Below, piece after piece: positions 1-6,788 of a DNA stretch of 13,502 bases. The notes under the pieces are model-generated. The model searched no databases. It worked only from the letters and a program-made list of their open reading frames with translations, and was not told the origin of the DNA. Source of the stretch: Ramicandelaber brevisporus (Eukaryota > Kickxellomycota > Ramicandelaberales > Ramicandelaberaceae); the NCBI GenBank assembly GCA_025201865.1, contig MU602889.1, forward strand, positions 3,402-16,903, given 5' to 3'. The translations under genes were made by a program, and so were the position numbers. Position 1 is the first letter of the stretch. The number at the start of each line of letters is the position of its first letter.

Positions 1-149
1 ATTTAAATAACTGTCTAATTGTATTAATAGTTACACTGAGAACGATAAAGGGGGTCATATTAGTTTGGAACTAGAGCTATTATAAACTGTGATAATAAAA
101 ACTGTATAATAGGGGAGAGGGAGAGCAATGCAAATAAAAGTATGTGAAA
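1..149. other. AT-rich 3' flank of the F-box gene, no gene seen
   Basis: This is the region downstream of the F-box stop codon. It is AT-rich with several TAATA-type runs. No open frame of note and no canonical AATAAA were found on the minus strand. Confidence 0.5.
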
Positions 150-1745
150 CTAAAGGCGAATGTGAGGATACTCTTCTTTGATGGCATTCCGGAGAGCATC
201 ATTACCATAGGTGGTAAATGACTTGAGATGAGGCAAACAAGCAATCAGTTCAAGTACAAGCTCCGTCGACCAGTTGTTATTAACCTCTGGAGTGCTAATG
301 GTCAATTTGTTAATACCCACCTTGGCACTCTCCTTAATAGTCTGCCTATGCTTTTTGAAAACATTCATGACCAATTTTGGTTCAATCAAGACACAGTCCC
401 AGAATGACAGAGTGTATAGCTTGGGCAGAGTAAGAAGCACTTCAAATAGCCGAGGGGCCAGCGTGAAATTACTAAATGAAATGAATCTCAGCTTGGATGA
501 GCGAATATAAACCAAACAAGCGGTTTGTAGCCAGTCAGAGTCCACCAGCATGGAAGCCGCACCATTCAAGACGAACGTTGTAAGATGAGGTAGTCGGTCA
601 GCCACCCGTTCCAGCATGAACACATTATCAGTATCGCCAATATTACCACGGATCCGAGCCAAGAGATATGTTAACTGTGGATTGAGCTCGATCAATGTAT
701 CCAAAGTGCTGAGAGTTAATCCATCGCCGTTAACCTGAAGATCCTTCAGCTTGGGCCACTTTTGGAGAAGCAATACCTGCATTGCTGAATCTACACCTTC
801 TACAGCTTGATGACTGCATTCAAATTCAGTGATATTCATCCACTTCATAGCTGGGAACTTGGCTGGTGTAAAATCAGAATAGTCAAACAAGAGTGGTGAT
901 GCACAACAAATACGAAGTCTGAGCACACAAAGTTTACCAAAAACAAGTGGATCATCACGGGTGCCACGTGGACTGAAAAGTTGTCGATTGCGAAGAGCTA
1001 CGCATCCATCCTCATTTTCTACCTTGTCGAGACTTGGAGTAGTGGTGAGATGTGGTCTGGGAATATCCATCTGGGCTGGAGTTGGAACATTTATGCAGGA
1101 ATATCTGCCCATGTCGATCTTTAAGTTGATTGACGGGCGAAGCGGTGATAATGTCTGCACAAATGCACTCAAATCGGGCCATAATTTCTCTTCTTCTTCA
1201 TCGTTATAATCTCTATTATATTGTGCAGTTTTAAAGGCTATAGTCAACTCTCGCAAACTCTGTTTACTTGGATCACGATGACGAGCCACCAACACTTTGG
1301 CCAATGTCTCCAAATCAAATGACTGCCAATTACTGTCCATATAAACCTCCAACGACTGCAGTCCGTGTAAACTAGCAATAGCGTCCATAAATGTCTGCTT
1401 GACGTCTTCTTCCATATAGGAAACTATGTCAAATGTCATTGATGTGACATTTGGGAACAGCTGTTCCCAATTAAACAAGCCAAGCTCTAAACAGAACTCA
1501 TTGAATAGCTGAATTGAACGCACCAGATGCCCATAACGAGCACAGGCGCTGTTGCGGATTGGTTCAGCGACACCAATGGTTTCACGAGTAATCGTGTGCC
1601 AGACGCTACGGGCGAATATCTCATGGAAGTTGCTGGATACTGTGAGCACTTTGACGGCCTCTTCACTTTTGAGGTAGAGAGTCAAGAGTTCGAGAAGATC
1701 TAGAGGCAGATCGAACAGCCGGAAGTAGATCATGGCGATACTCAT
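150..1745 (-). CDS. F-box protein with leucine-rich C-terminal region
   Basis: This is an intact single-exon frame of 531 residues, starting at the ATG on 1745-1743 and ending at TAG (152-150). Residues about 10-50 read as an F-box (FDLPLDLLELL, then SVWHTI), the segment that binds Skp1 in SCF ubiquitin ligases. The rest is rich in leucine, with irregular L-x-x-L blocks such as LPKLYTLSFWDC and LPHLKSFTTY, as in degenerate leucine-rich repeats used for substrate binding. An acidic patch (DDEEEE) lies near residue 180. A second Met at residue 5 is an equally possible start. The expected role is substrate adaptor of a nuclear or cytoplasmic SCF ligase; the substrate cannot be guessed. It lies in tandem with the broken secreted-protein gene upstream (122 bp apart). 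The F-box call is fairly secure; the LRR call is weaker because the repeats are irregular. Confidence 0.8.
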   Translation of the reverse strand: MSIAMIYFRLFDLPLDLLELLTLYLKSEEAVKVLTVSSNFHEIFARSVWHTITRETIGVAEPIRNSACARYGHLVRSIQLFNEFCLELGLFNWEQLFPNVTSMTFDIVSYMEEDVKQTFMDAIASLHGLQSLEVYMDSNWQSFDLETLAKVLVARHRDPSKQSLRELTIAFKTAQYNRDYNDEEEEKLWPDLSAFVQTLSPLRPSINLKIDMGRYSCINVPTPAQMDIPRPHLTTTPSLDKVENEDGCVALRNRQLFSPRGTRDDPLVFGKLCVLRLRICCASPLLFDYSDFTPAKFPAMKWMNITEFECSHQAVEGVDSAMQVLLLQKWPKLKDLQVNGDGLTLSTLDTLIELNPQLTYLLARIRGNIGDTDNVFMLERVADRLPHLTTFVLNGAASMLVDSDWLQTACLVYIRSSKLRFISFSNFTLAPRLFEVLLTLPKLYTLSFWDCVLIEPKLVMNVFKKHRQTIKESAKVGINKLTISTPEVNNNWSTELVLELIACLPHLKSFTTYGNDALRNAIKEEYPHIRL

Positions 1746-1866
1746 CTGCTATTTTCGAGGAGTACGTTATGCGGAGAATAAAGGAATAAAATAAGGTTCG
1801 ATCAAAGTACATTGACCAGATGAAGTCCGCAAAGTACAGATTAAAAGCCGGACTGATTTCATAGTG

Positions 1867-2751
1867 TTATGTGTTTAATGGTTCTGGATAGAGATATTCA
1901 TAGCCCTTGCAGCCCTGGCCCTGTTTGCACGTCGAGAATATGCCCGGACAGCTCATCGGATCCAGCTGGCACTCCAAGATACCATCCTTCTTTGACGCAT
2001 CTTTGAAATAACGCTGCTTGATCTCGGATGCAACAGCAGGCGTCACGTCTCCAAGGCAGTACTATTCCTCGACAATCTGGATTGGACAAAATGCATCTGC
2101 CATGTGCGTCCAGTCATGCCAGTAGCTGTGGTCCTTCTCATAGTAGTGATTGTCGGCTGTCTTGACGTGGCGGTACGGCACAACCTGGTCGCCACCACGA
2201 CGCATAAACACGGTGAACTTCGTGTTGCGGGCCTTCGACAGCAGCGGAATGGCATTGCATTTGCCCTTGTGCATGTACAGGAACACGGACGTCGAGGAGG
2301 TGATGTGGTACTGCGCGACACTGCACTTGTCAGTCTTGGTTCTGTCGCCCTTGGCAGCATTCTTGTAGACCCCAGTAAGGACCTGGCCATCGATGATCAG
2401 GTCATCGTCGGACTGGTTGACAACGTACATGGTGCGGTCGCCAAACAACGGACGCTTCTTGTTCTTGATCCATCCAAAGAGACAGACAAATGCCTGCGCA
2501 AGATCCTTGCTGGCCCCGGCGAGCTCGATGACCTGAGTGTTTGGGTGGGTCGGGATACTGCCTGATGTGGCTTGTTCACTGGCAAGCTCCTTGAAGACGT
2601 AGGTGGCGGCGCCAAGGACATCGCTTCATTCCGCGCTGTTCTTGACTTTCCACTCGTAAAAGCCCTTCCAGCAGCTGTCAAAGTCAGTGTTCACGGCAGC
2701 AGCAGTCAAGCCCACGAGGAGACTAGCAAACAAAAGCAAGTACTTGTGCAT
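1867..2751 (-). pseudogene. Secreted cysteine-rich protein gene with two in-frame stop codons
   Basis: One reading frame runs from the ATG at 2751 to TAA at 1869-1867 (294 codons), interrupted only by TGA at 2628-2626 (codon 42) and TAG at 2064-2062 (codon 230). Residues 1-19 form a textbook signal peptide (MHKYLLLFASLLVGLTAAA). After it the three segments together hold ten cysteines, an even number that suits disulfides; five lie after the TAG (YC, EC, SC, TC, GC). No frameshift is needed and no GT-AG intron of sensible size would remove either stop. The simplest reading is a young pseudogene carrying two nonsense changes; readthrough, sequencing errors or a non-standard code are alternatives. 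The upstream extension of the same frame to 3099 is not supported, because the signal peptide fixes the start. The family was not recognised and no function is claimed. The 3' end lies 122 bp from the start of the F-box gene on the same strand. Confidence 0.6.
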
Positions 2752-2755
2752 AAAT

Positions 2756-2785
2756 GAAGTGAAATGAAGTGAAGTGGAGTGAAGG
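2756..2785. repeat. Three imperfect 10-bp tandem units in the 5' leader
   Basis: Three tandem decamers of the form GAAGTGAAAT, GAAGTGAAGT, GGAGTGAAGG lie immediately upstream of the secreted-protein start codon. They give a pyrimidine-rich leader on the minus (coding) strand. Confidence 0.6.
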
Positions 2786-3238
2786 CAACAACAATCAACA
2801 AGAGACTTGTGCGACAAATGTGGGATAGATATAGACACGCTGCACGCCGGCAACAAAGCTCTGCCAAACAGTTTACTTGGGAACCTGTCTTTTCCTTCGC
2901 CCGCCAGCCCACACAAAAGATGTGTGCGTGCAAAGTACACTGCACATTCATTGGCAATCTGTGGGAAGACTGGGTAAAACTGGAGCTGACTGGTCCTTCC
3001 CACCAAGGCAAATACAATTTCATGCACGGGACGCGAGGAGCCATCGATAGGTCGGAATACCAGTGTTGCGTTTACCACAGCACAAGTGGTGGACCACATT
3101 CAGCACAAGTAAGTATGTCATCGAGCACACGATGATAGTGAGCTCCTTTAACTCCGTCGAAAAGGTGCAATTTGTATGTGTACTTTACCTATCGAGAAGA
3201 GAAATAGTAGAAATGGCAAGTGAATGAAAATAGAGCTG
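2786..3238. other. Intergenic region, probable promoter side of the secreted-protein gene
   Basis: A 118-codon plus frame and minus-frame extensions cross this stretch, but none shows a recognisable domain or biased composition. The region probably contains the promoter of the minus-strand gene at 2751. No clear TATA element was identified. Confidence 0.35.
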
Positions 3239-3248
3239 TGTTGTAATC

Positions 3249-3275
3249 CTCGAGCGTTAACCGCCAACGCTCGAG
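3249..3275. repeat. Perfect 10-bp inverted repeat near the LTR 5' end (copy 1)
   Basis: CTCGAGCGTT and AACGCTCGAG flank the 7-base loop AACCGCC. The same stem and loop are unchanged in copy 2 (5851-5877). Confidence 0.9.
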
Positions 3276-3357
3276 AGGGTCAGAACAAGCGACGATTTTG
3301 CCGACTGCCTGCCACCCGGCAGCCTCATGAAGAACGGGGTTTTAGGGCAACTAATCG

Positions 3358-3367
3358 TATATAAATA
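3358..3367 (+). promoter_or_regulatory. TATA box of LTR copy 1
   Basis: TATATAAATA lies in the middle of the LTR-like repeat, upstream of the AATAAA signal, as in a U3/R boundary. In copy 2 the matching site is TATTTAAATATA (5959-5970). Confidence 0.55.
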
Positions 3368-3411
3368 TAACAAAAGGTACAACTAGTGGATGGTGAGGGA
3401 AACAAACCTAG

Positions 3412-3417
3412 AATAAA
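3412..3417 (+). promoter_or_regulatory. Polyadenylation signal of LTR copy 1
   Basis: AATAAA sits inside a stretch of about 65 bp that is nearly identical in both LTR copies, about 50 bp downstream of the TATA box. Confidence 0.5.
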
Positions 3418-3526
3418 TTCCAGGCAACCTGGATGTGCACACCCCTATCGACCGACGCAACTCTGCGCCATCCAACGATTGCCAAATGTCATGTGACTTT
3501 TCCCCTGAAAAGGAACAAAAACAGGA

Positions 3527-3592
3527 CATCCGTGACGGGACTTGAACCCGCAATCTCCGGTTAACTCCGAAATAGGAGACCGGCCACATCAA
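3527..3592 (-). repeat. tRNA-like 3' half (T-arm/B box), copy A
   Basis: On the minus strand this reads GCGGGTTCAAGTCCCGT, a good T-stem and loop matching the Pol III B box (GGTTCAANTCC). It is followed by CACGGATG and then a T-run (GTTTTTG). The 5' half does not make a tRNA: no matching acceptor strand is found, and instead a nested hairpin CCGGT-CTCC...GGAG...ACCGG occupies the D/anticodon region. The 34-bp block 3527-3560 recurs at 4138-4171 with three differences. This is probably a tRNA-derived SINE fragment or tRNA pseudogene. Confidence 0.5.
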
Positions 3593-3619
3593 CTTCGAAC
3601 AGGACGATACAATTCTGCT

Positions 3620-3775
3620 TTACAATAAGTGGCCAACACCAGCACCGCCTAATTCGAGTGTGTCGATGGTGACCCAGGTGTTTCGTACAGCTAACTCTGT
3701 TGTTCCTATGTACTTGACAGAGAATTGATACAACCCGTCCTCAGTCGTGAGCTGTATGTCAAGCGGTATCTTGTC
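3620..3775 (-). pseudogene. Possible coding fragment or terminal exon, unknown family
   Basis: A 51-codon minus-strand frame runs from just after a TAA (3778-3776) to TAA at 3622-3620. It reads as ordinary globular protein, with alternating beta-like stretches (YQFSVKYIGTTELAV, then WVTIDTLELGGAGVGH). It has no start codon. A possible splice acceptor (GACAAG) lies just upstream, and GTATGC about 49 bp further upstream could be a weak donor. It may be the last exon of a gene, a remnant, or chance. No family was recognised. Odds of a stop-free stretch this long by chance are not negligible, so confidence is low. Confidence 0.22.
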
Positions 3776-4020
3776 TTAGCCGTGTCCAGATAATGGACGC
3801 TGCAGCATGCTTGCATACCAAGTTCGGCGTCTTCTTCCCTTTGCGGCTACGAGATGACCTGTTCGGGAAGGGGGAGCGCTGTGTGCATAGACAGTGCCTA
3901 CGCAAGTAGAAGCGATCAGAGGCTCAACACAAAGTGGAGATGAACAACAGTGAACAAAGTGCATTTGTGTTTGTTTGTTTGTTTGTGTGAAAATTTTTCA
4001 AAAGAAAAAAACAAAACTGT

Positions 4021-4043
4021 ACATCCACAATCTCCGGTTGATA
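4021..4043 (-). repeat. Deleted tRNA-like fragment, copy C
   Basis: CATCCACAATCTCCGGTT matches copy A on both sides of a missing block of about 19 bp that would hold the T-loop (B box). On the minus strand it is followed by the same trailer type, GGATGTAC then T-runs. Confidence 0.35.
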
Positions 4044-4137
4044 CGCTTAATTTCAATCAGTTCTTTTCCATTCATGTCCATCATCATTGTTATTGACAAC
4101 ACTACTGATCCCTGAATAATCTCGCAACAAAAATGAA

Positions 4138-4205
4138 CATCCACGACGGGACTTGAACCCGCAATCTCTGGCTCTCTCTCGGGGTCTAGGAGGCTAGCGA
4201 AATGG
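4138..4205 (-). repeat. tRNA-like 3' half (T-arm/B box), copy B
   Basis: The minus strand reads AGAGATTGCGGGTTCAAGTC and onward to CCCGTCGTGGATG, with the trailer TTCATTTTTG. It shares 31 of 34 bases with copy A through the T-arm, but the 5' half is a different purine/pyrimidine-rich sequence and does not fold as a D-arm. It is a tRNA-derived repeat or pseudogene. Confidence 0.5.
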
Positions 4206-4780
4206 TTGGTCTGCATGGTCTGTTCACCTCATTTATGTCATAAAAAAAATGCTGCCATTAACTCCATACTTTTCCATCCACATCTTTCCTGTACTTAGTT
4301 CAGTTCTTTCTCAGTGCTTTCCCCTCAGCAGGAGATGATTCCACAAGCACATTTATCTGAGAATTTAGAACGCTTCAATTACAATAACATTCTGCCAAAC
4401 AGACTTATCCACTAATCATTTCAACTTATAGTGAGATGTCACAGTTGCGAGTTCAAATGTCATCTTCCGGGATTACTGCCAGGGAGACTTTCTCGACAGT
4501 AAACGCTAGCGTTCGTATACGTTTTCGCACTAATACACAGCCAAAAAAGGATCAATTAAAAGAAAATGATTAGATGATGCAAAGAGTGAACCAGCTACAC
4601 AAATCAGACCGATGAATCCGTTGTTCAAGATGGAGGTGCTTGATCCGTGAATCTCACCTTTACCTTCAACCACGCCGAGCGCTCCGTTACCTTCATCAAC
4701 ATCAATATCATCATCAATACCAACAACATCACAATATTATCAGCCAGACCGGCTCCAACAATCCATCACCAGTTTAATCA

Positions 4781-5848
4781 ATGTTACAACAAAATGAACC
4801 CGCTGCGCCATGCAGCATTAATCAACTACCAAGCAACACAACCGCCAGCCAATCACCTGCTCTATTCTCTTCAATAGTTACAATGAATTTCCCAGCAGCT
4901 CTGAGTCGAAAGAAGAAGCGCGTTGCGCTCATTGACACCCTCACCAGACACAGCGATCCCATTGACATAGCAGCTGTGCAAGAGGTTCATGCGACTCGAT
5001 CAGCTTACATTCCAAAGTGTATACGCCACATCCAAGCCAACTATCAACAGGCTCTAATAGCTGGCACTTCCATCGAACCTCATCAGTTTCGTCCAATCGA
5101 CATCGATTACTGTACAGCTATCAACAGCATGCAAACCAAATGGAGACACCAATACAGCAAAGAGGATTATGCAGACTCAAATGACCAGCGCAGAAGCAGA
5201 TTCATCATCGACAACAAGTCTAGCCGCTCCTGGAATGAGTTGTTATCATACAGCGATCATGGCGCTCACAAGAAAGACTGTTTCGAATATCGCATCTTGG
5301 CAGCTGATGTATCTCTACAATCTTCAGCTTTTACAATTATCTCAATCTACAGCCCAGCCAATCCATCAGACAACAACAGATTTGTGAAGTTTCTGCTGGA
5401 GGTACTTCTTCTCGCAAAACACTCCAAGAGTCTGCTTGTCATGGGCGACCTCAACACCATCATGTCATCTGCCCACACCTCTGGGGGATACAGCCCAGAG
5501 CAAGAGAAGCTTTGGTTAGACGGATATCATCCACTGATAGAGCTTCTTGAGCTCCACGATATATCTCGCCAACAACAACTCAGTCGCGTCCAATTCACTC
5601 GCCACTGTCGCAAGCTGAAATCAAAGAGCAAGTCTACAGCCACCAGCGATGACAGTTTAGACAAAGAGACGCTCATTGATCAGATGTCATGCATTGACTA
5701 TCAACTTGCCACAGCTGACATCTTCCAACGATGCACACCAGCAACAGTGACATTCCATCCAAACAGCGACCACGCAATTCTTACCACTCATATTTACAGC
5801 AATGCTGCTGAGACAACTAACCATATTGGTTTTGCAATACTGTTGTAA
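4781..5848 (+). CDS. LINE AP endonuclease domain (ORF2 N-terminal part, truncated by LTR)
   Basis: The 355-residue frame is an exonuclease-endonuclease-phosphatase domain, which nicks target DNA to prime reverse transcription. Visible motifs: TMNF (Asn36), AAVQEVH (catalytic Glu68), IISIYSPAN (Tyr190), MGDLNT (Asp223, Asn225), SCIDYQLA (Asp306) and HPNSDH (Ser329, Asp330, His331). All the usual catalytic positions are present, so this part looks less decayed than the RT. Residues 1-33 precede the domain and may not be native coding sequence; the Met at about residue 35 is a poor alternative start because it would remove the domain's leader. The terminal residues and the TAA stop come from the inserted LTR (its first bases TGTTGTAA), not from the LINE. 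Confidence 0.8.
   Translation: MLQQNEPAAPCSINQLPSNTTASQSPALFSSIVTMNFPAALSRKKKRVALIDTLTRHSDPIDIAAVQEVHATRSAYIPKCIRHIQANYQQALIAGTSIEPHQFRPIDIDYCTAINSMQTKWRHQYSKEDYADSNDQRRSRFIIDNKSSRSWNELLSYSDHGAHKKDCFEYRILAADVSLQSSAFTIISIYSPANPSDNNRFVKFLLEVLLLAKHSKSLLVMGDLNTIMSSAHTSGGYSPEQEKLWLDGYHPLIELLELHDISRQQQLSRVQFTRHCRKLKSKSKSTATSDDSLDKETLIDQMSCIDYQLATADIFQRCTPATVTFHPNSDHAILTTHIYSNAAETTNHIGFAILL
5837..5840 (+). repeat. Target-site duplication, left copy (ATAC)
   Basis: ATAC directly precedes TGTTG of LTR copy 2 and is repeated at 6078-6081 directly after CAACA. If the alignment is moved by one or two bases the match can be read as CAATAC on both sides. Confidence 0.6.
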
Positions 5849-5850
5849 AC

Positions 5851-5877
5851 CTCGAGCGTTAACCGCCAACGCTCGAG
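5851..5877. repeat. Perfect 10-bp inverted repeat near the LTR 5' end (copy 2)
   Basis: CTCGAGCGTT, loop AACCGCC, AACGCTCGAG; identical to copy 1 (3249-3275). Confidence 0.9.
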
Positions 5878-5958
5878 AGGGTCAGAACAAGCGACGGTTT
5901 TGTCGACTGCCGACCACCCGGCAGCCTTGCAAAGAACGGGTTTTGGGGCAACTAATCG

Positions 5959-5970
5959 TATTTAAATATA
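5959..5970 (+). promoter_or_regulatory. TATA-like element of LTR copy 2
   Basis: TATTTAAATATA occupies the same place as TATATAAATA in copy 1; one A-to-T change weakens the match. Confidence 0.4.
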
Positions 5971-6011
5971 ACAAAGGTACAACTAGTGGATGGTGAGGGA
6001 AACAAACCTAG

Positions 6012-6017
6012 AATAAA
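6012..6017 (+). promoter_or_regulatory. Polyadenylation signal of LTR copy 2
   Basis: AATAAA in the most conserved part of the repeat, 60 bp before the element's 3' end. Confidence 0.5.
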
Positions 6018-6077
6018 TTCCAGGCAACCTGGATGCGCACACCCCTATCGACCGACGCAAATCTGCGCCAGTCAACA

Positions 6078-6081
6078 ATAC
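6078..6081 (+). repeat. Target-site duplication, right copy (ATAC)
   Basis: Matches 5837-5840; see the left copy. Confidence 0.6.
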
Positions 6082-6086
6082 ACTAG

Positions 6087-6228
6087 TCACTCTCTCTACA
6101 AACAATAAACATTCTTTTCGATCGACCACTGCTCGACCATCCTCAACAGCTTGAGTCGTTCGACTTTGACACGCCAGAGACCAGTGAGATTAACCAGCTA
6201 TACTCTCCTCAGGCGGCTATCGAGCGTC

Positions 6229-6274
<46 letters not shown>

Positions 6275-6788
6275 GCAACAGAGATTAGCTCCATCAACAA
6301 CAGCCAGCAGCTCAACATCTACCTCGTCTCAAGCAACATCTGCAGCTGATGATCAGCCCCAGCCACTAACTTCAAACGACAACAGCAGCAATAGCGATGA
6401 CGAAGAAGACGAAGAAGATGAAGAGGACAAGCCAATCCCAATTGATGTTCCACCGGCACTGCTCAAGCTGCCGTTAAGGGTGCCAATGTCACCAGATGAG
6501 GGATGCGAGCCTATTGTACGCGCCAACTACGAGATAAATCGTTGGCTTTGTCTCTTTGCCGCTATACATGCCGCAAACCAACATTTCTACAAGTACGCAC
6601 TGTACCAATTCCGCGACAGAGTGCATGAGTTGCGAGAGCTACAGGAACAGCTTGAGCACCAACTTCTCAGTGATATCAACACCAATCATACAGTCGACGC
6701 AATCCACGCTGAGATTTCCGATGCAATTGAGCAACAGCGCACAGTGACATCAGACAGACAGCGACAGCTCAATGCCGAGCGCAACTGA
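6087..6788 (+). pseudogene. LINE ORF2 linker with polyglutamine tract
   Basis: This open frame follows a TAG (6084-6086) and ends at TGA (6786-6788). No start codon precedes the coding-like part, so it is the interior of a larger frame. In order it holds a short leader (about FDRPLLDHPQQLESF), 18 glutamines, a Ser/Thr-rich stretch, an acidic DDEEDEEDEEDK block, and a helical, charged segment with coiled-coil character (RVHELRELQEQLEHQLL). It lies between endonuclease and RT, where LINE ORF2 proteins carry a variable linker. Its phase matches that of the endonuclease once the LTR and one ATAC are removed, so both belonged to one ORF2. It is about one frame step from the RT segment. Confidence 0.6.
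6228..6281 (+). repeat. CAA/CAG trinucleotide repeat (18 Gln codons)
   Basis: Fifteen CAA units followed by CAG, CAA, CAG in the LINE linker frame, coding for glutamine. Confidence 0.95.

Larger units (their letters stand above)
3239..3477 (+). mobile_element. LTR-like element, copy 1 (probable solo LTR)
   Basis: This 239-bp copy starts TGTTGTAA and ends near CCAACG. It is roughly 92% identical by eye to the copy at 5841-6077. In plus orientation it has the order expected of an LTR: a 5' TG, a TATA box (TATATAAATA, 3358-3367), an AATAAA signal (3412-3417) about 50 bp later, and a 3' end close to CAACA. The last bases have diverged and no target-site duplication is visible here (left AGCTG, right ATTGC), so its right edge is uncertain. 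No primer-binding site follows it and no gag/pol frame is nearby, which points to a solo LTR or a miniature element. The family is unassigned. Confidence 0.6.
3776..4646. other. Non-coding interval with tRNA-like fragments and simple repeats
   Basis: No convincing gene is seen. It contains a TTTG microsatellite (about 3970-3986), two tRNA-like fragments, A-runs at 4004-4010 and 4242-4249, and a 39-codon plus frame beginning at about 4457 with no recognisable content. The upstream part of the LINE (ORF1 or 5' UTR) may begin somewhere here but could not be identified. Confidence 0.4.
5841..6077 (+). mobile_element. Solo-LTR-like element, copy 2, inserted in the LINE
   Basis: This 237-bp element begins TGTTG and ends CAACA (a 5-bp terminal inverted repeat of the TG...CA type). 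It is bounded by ATAC on both sides. It holds a perfect hairpin (5851-5877), a TATA-like TATTTAAATATA (5959-5970) and AATAAA (6012-6017), in the order of an LTR transcribed on plus. It interrupts LINE coding sequence. Excising it with one ATAC leaves the endonuclease and linker in the same frame. It has no coding capacity. No polypurine tract precedes it and no primer-binding site follows it, so a solo LTR left by recombination is the likeliest identity; a small TRIM-like or other non-autonomous element is possible. Confidence 0.7.

Noticed and set aside
2104-2565. 153-codon plus-strand frame and several other frames across 2043-2757
   Set aside because: These are shadows of the minus-strand secreted-protein frame, which explains the codon pattern and carries the signal peptide.
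2600-2660. Small intron removing the TGA at 2628-2626
   Set aside because: The only GT...AG pairs that span it give introns of about 11-23 bases, too short to splice.
2626-3099. N-terminal extension of the secreted-protein frame up to 3099
   Set aside because: The signal peptide begins at the Met on 2751; upstream residues look like untranslated sequence, including the translated GAAGT-type repeat.
2779-3135. 118-codon plus-strand frame
   Set aside because: No domain or compositional sign of coding; it overlaps the probable promoter and leader of the minus-strand secreted-protein gene.
3239-3477. Self-cleaving ribozyme (hammerhead or HDV-like) in the repeated hairpin region
   Set aside because: The stems are there, but the conserved hammerhead CUGANGA/GAAA core and the HDV double pseudoknot could not be found on either strand by eye.
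3527-3560. Primer-binding site for an LTR element whose 5' LTR is 3239-3477
   Set aside because: The strand and tRNA complementarity fit, but the site is 50 bp past the LTR end, lacks the expected TGG at its start, covers far more than 18 bases of a tRNA, and is repeated at 4138 without an LTR beside it.
3239-6077. One LTR retrotransposon with LTRs at 3239 and 5841
   Set aside because: No gag/pol between them (the interior holds the LINE endonuclease), no polypurine tract before the second copy, outer flanks do not match, and the second copy has its own flanking ATAC.
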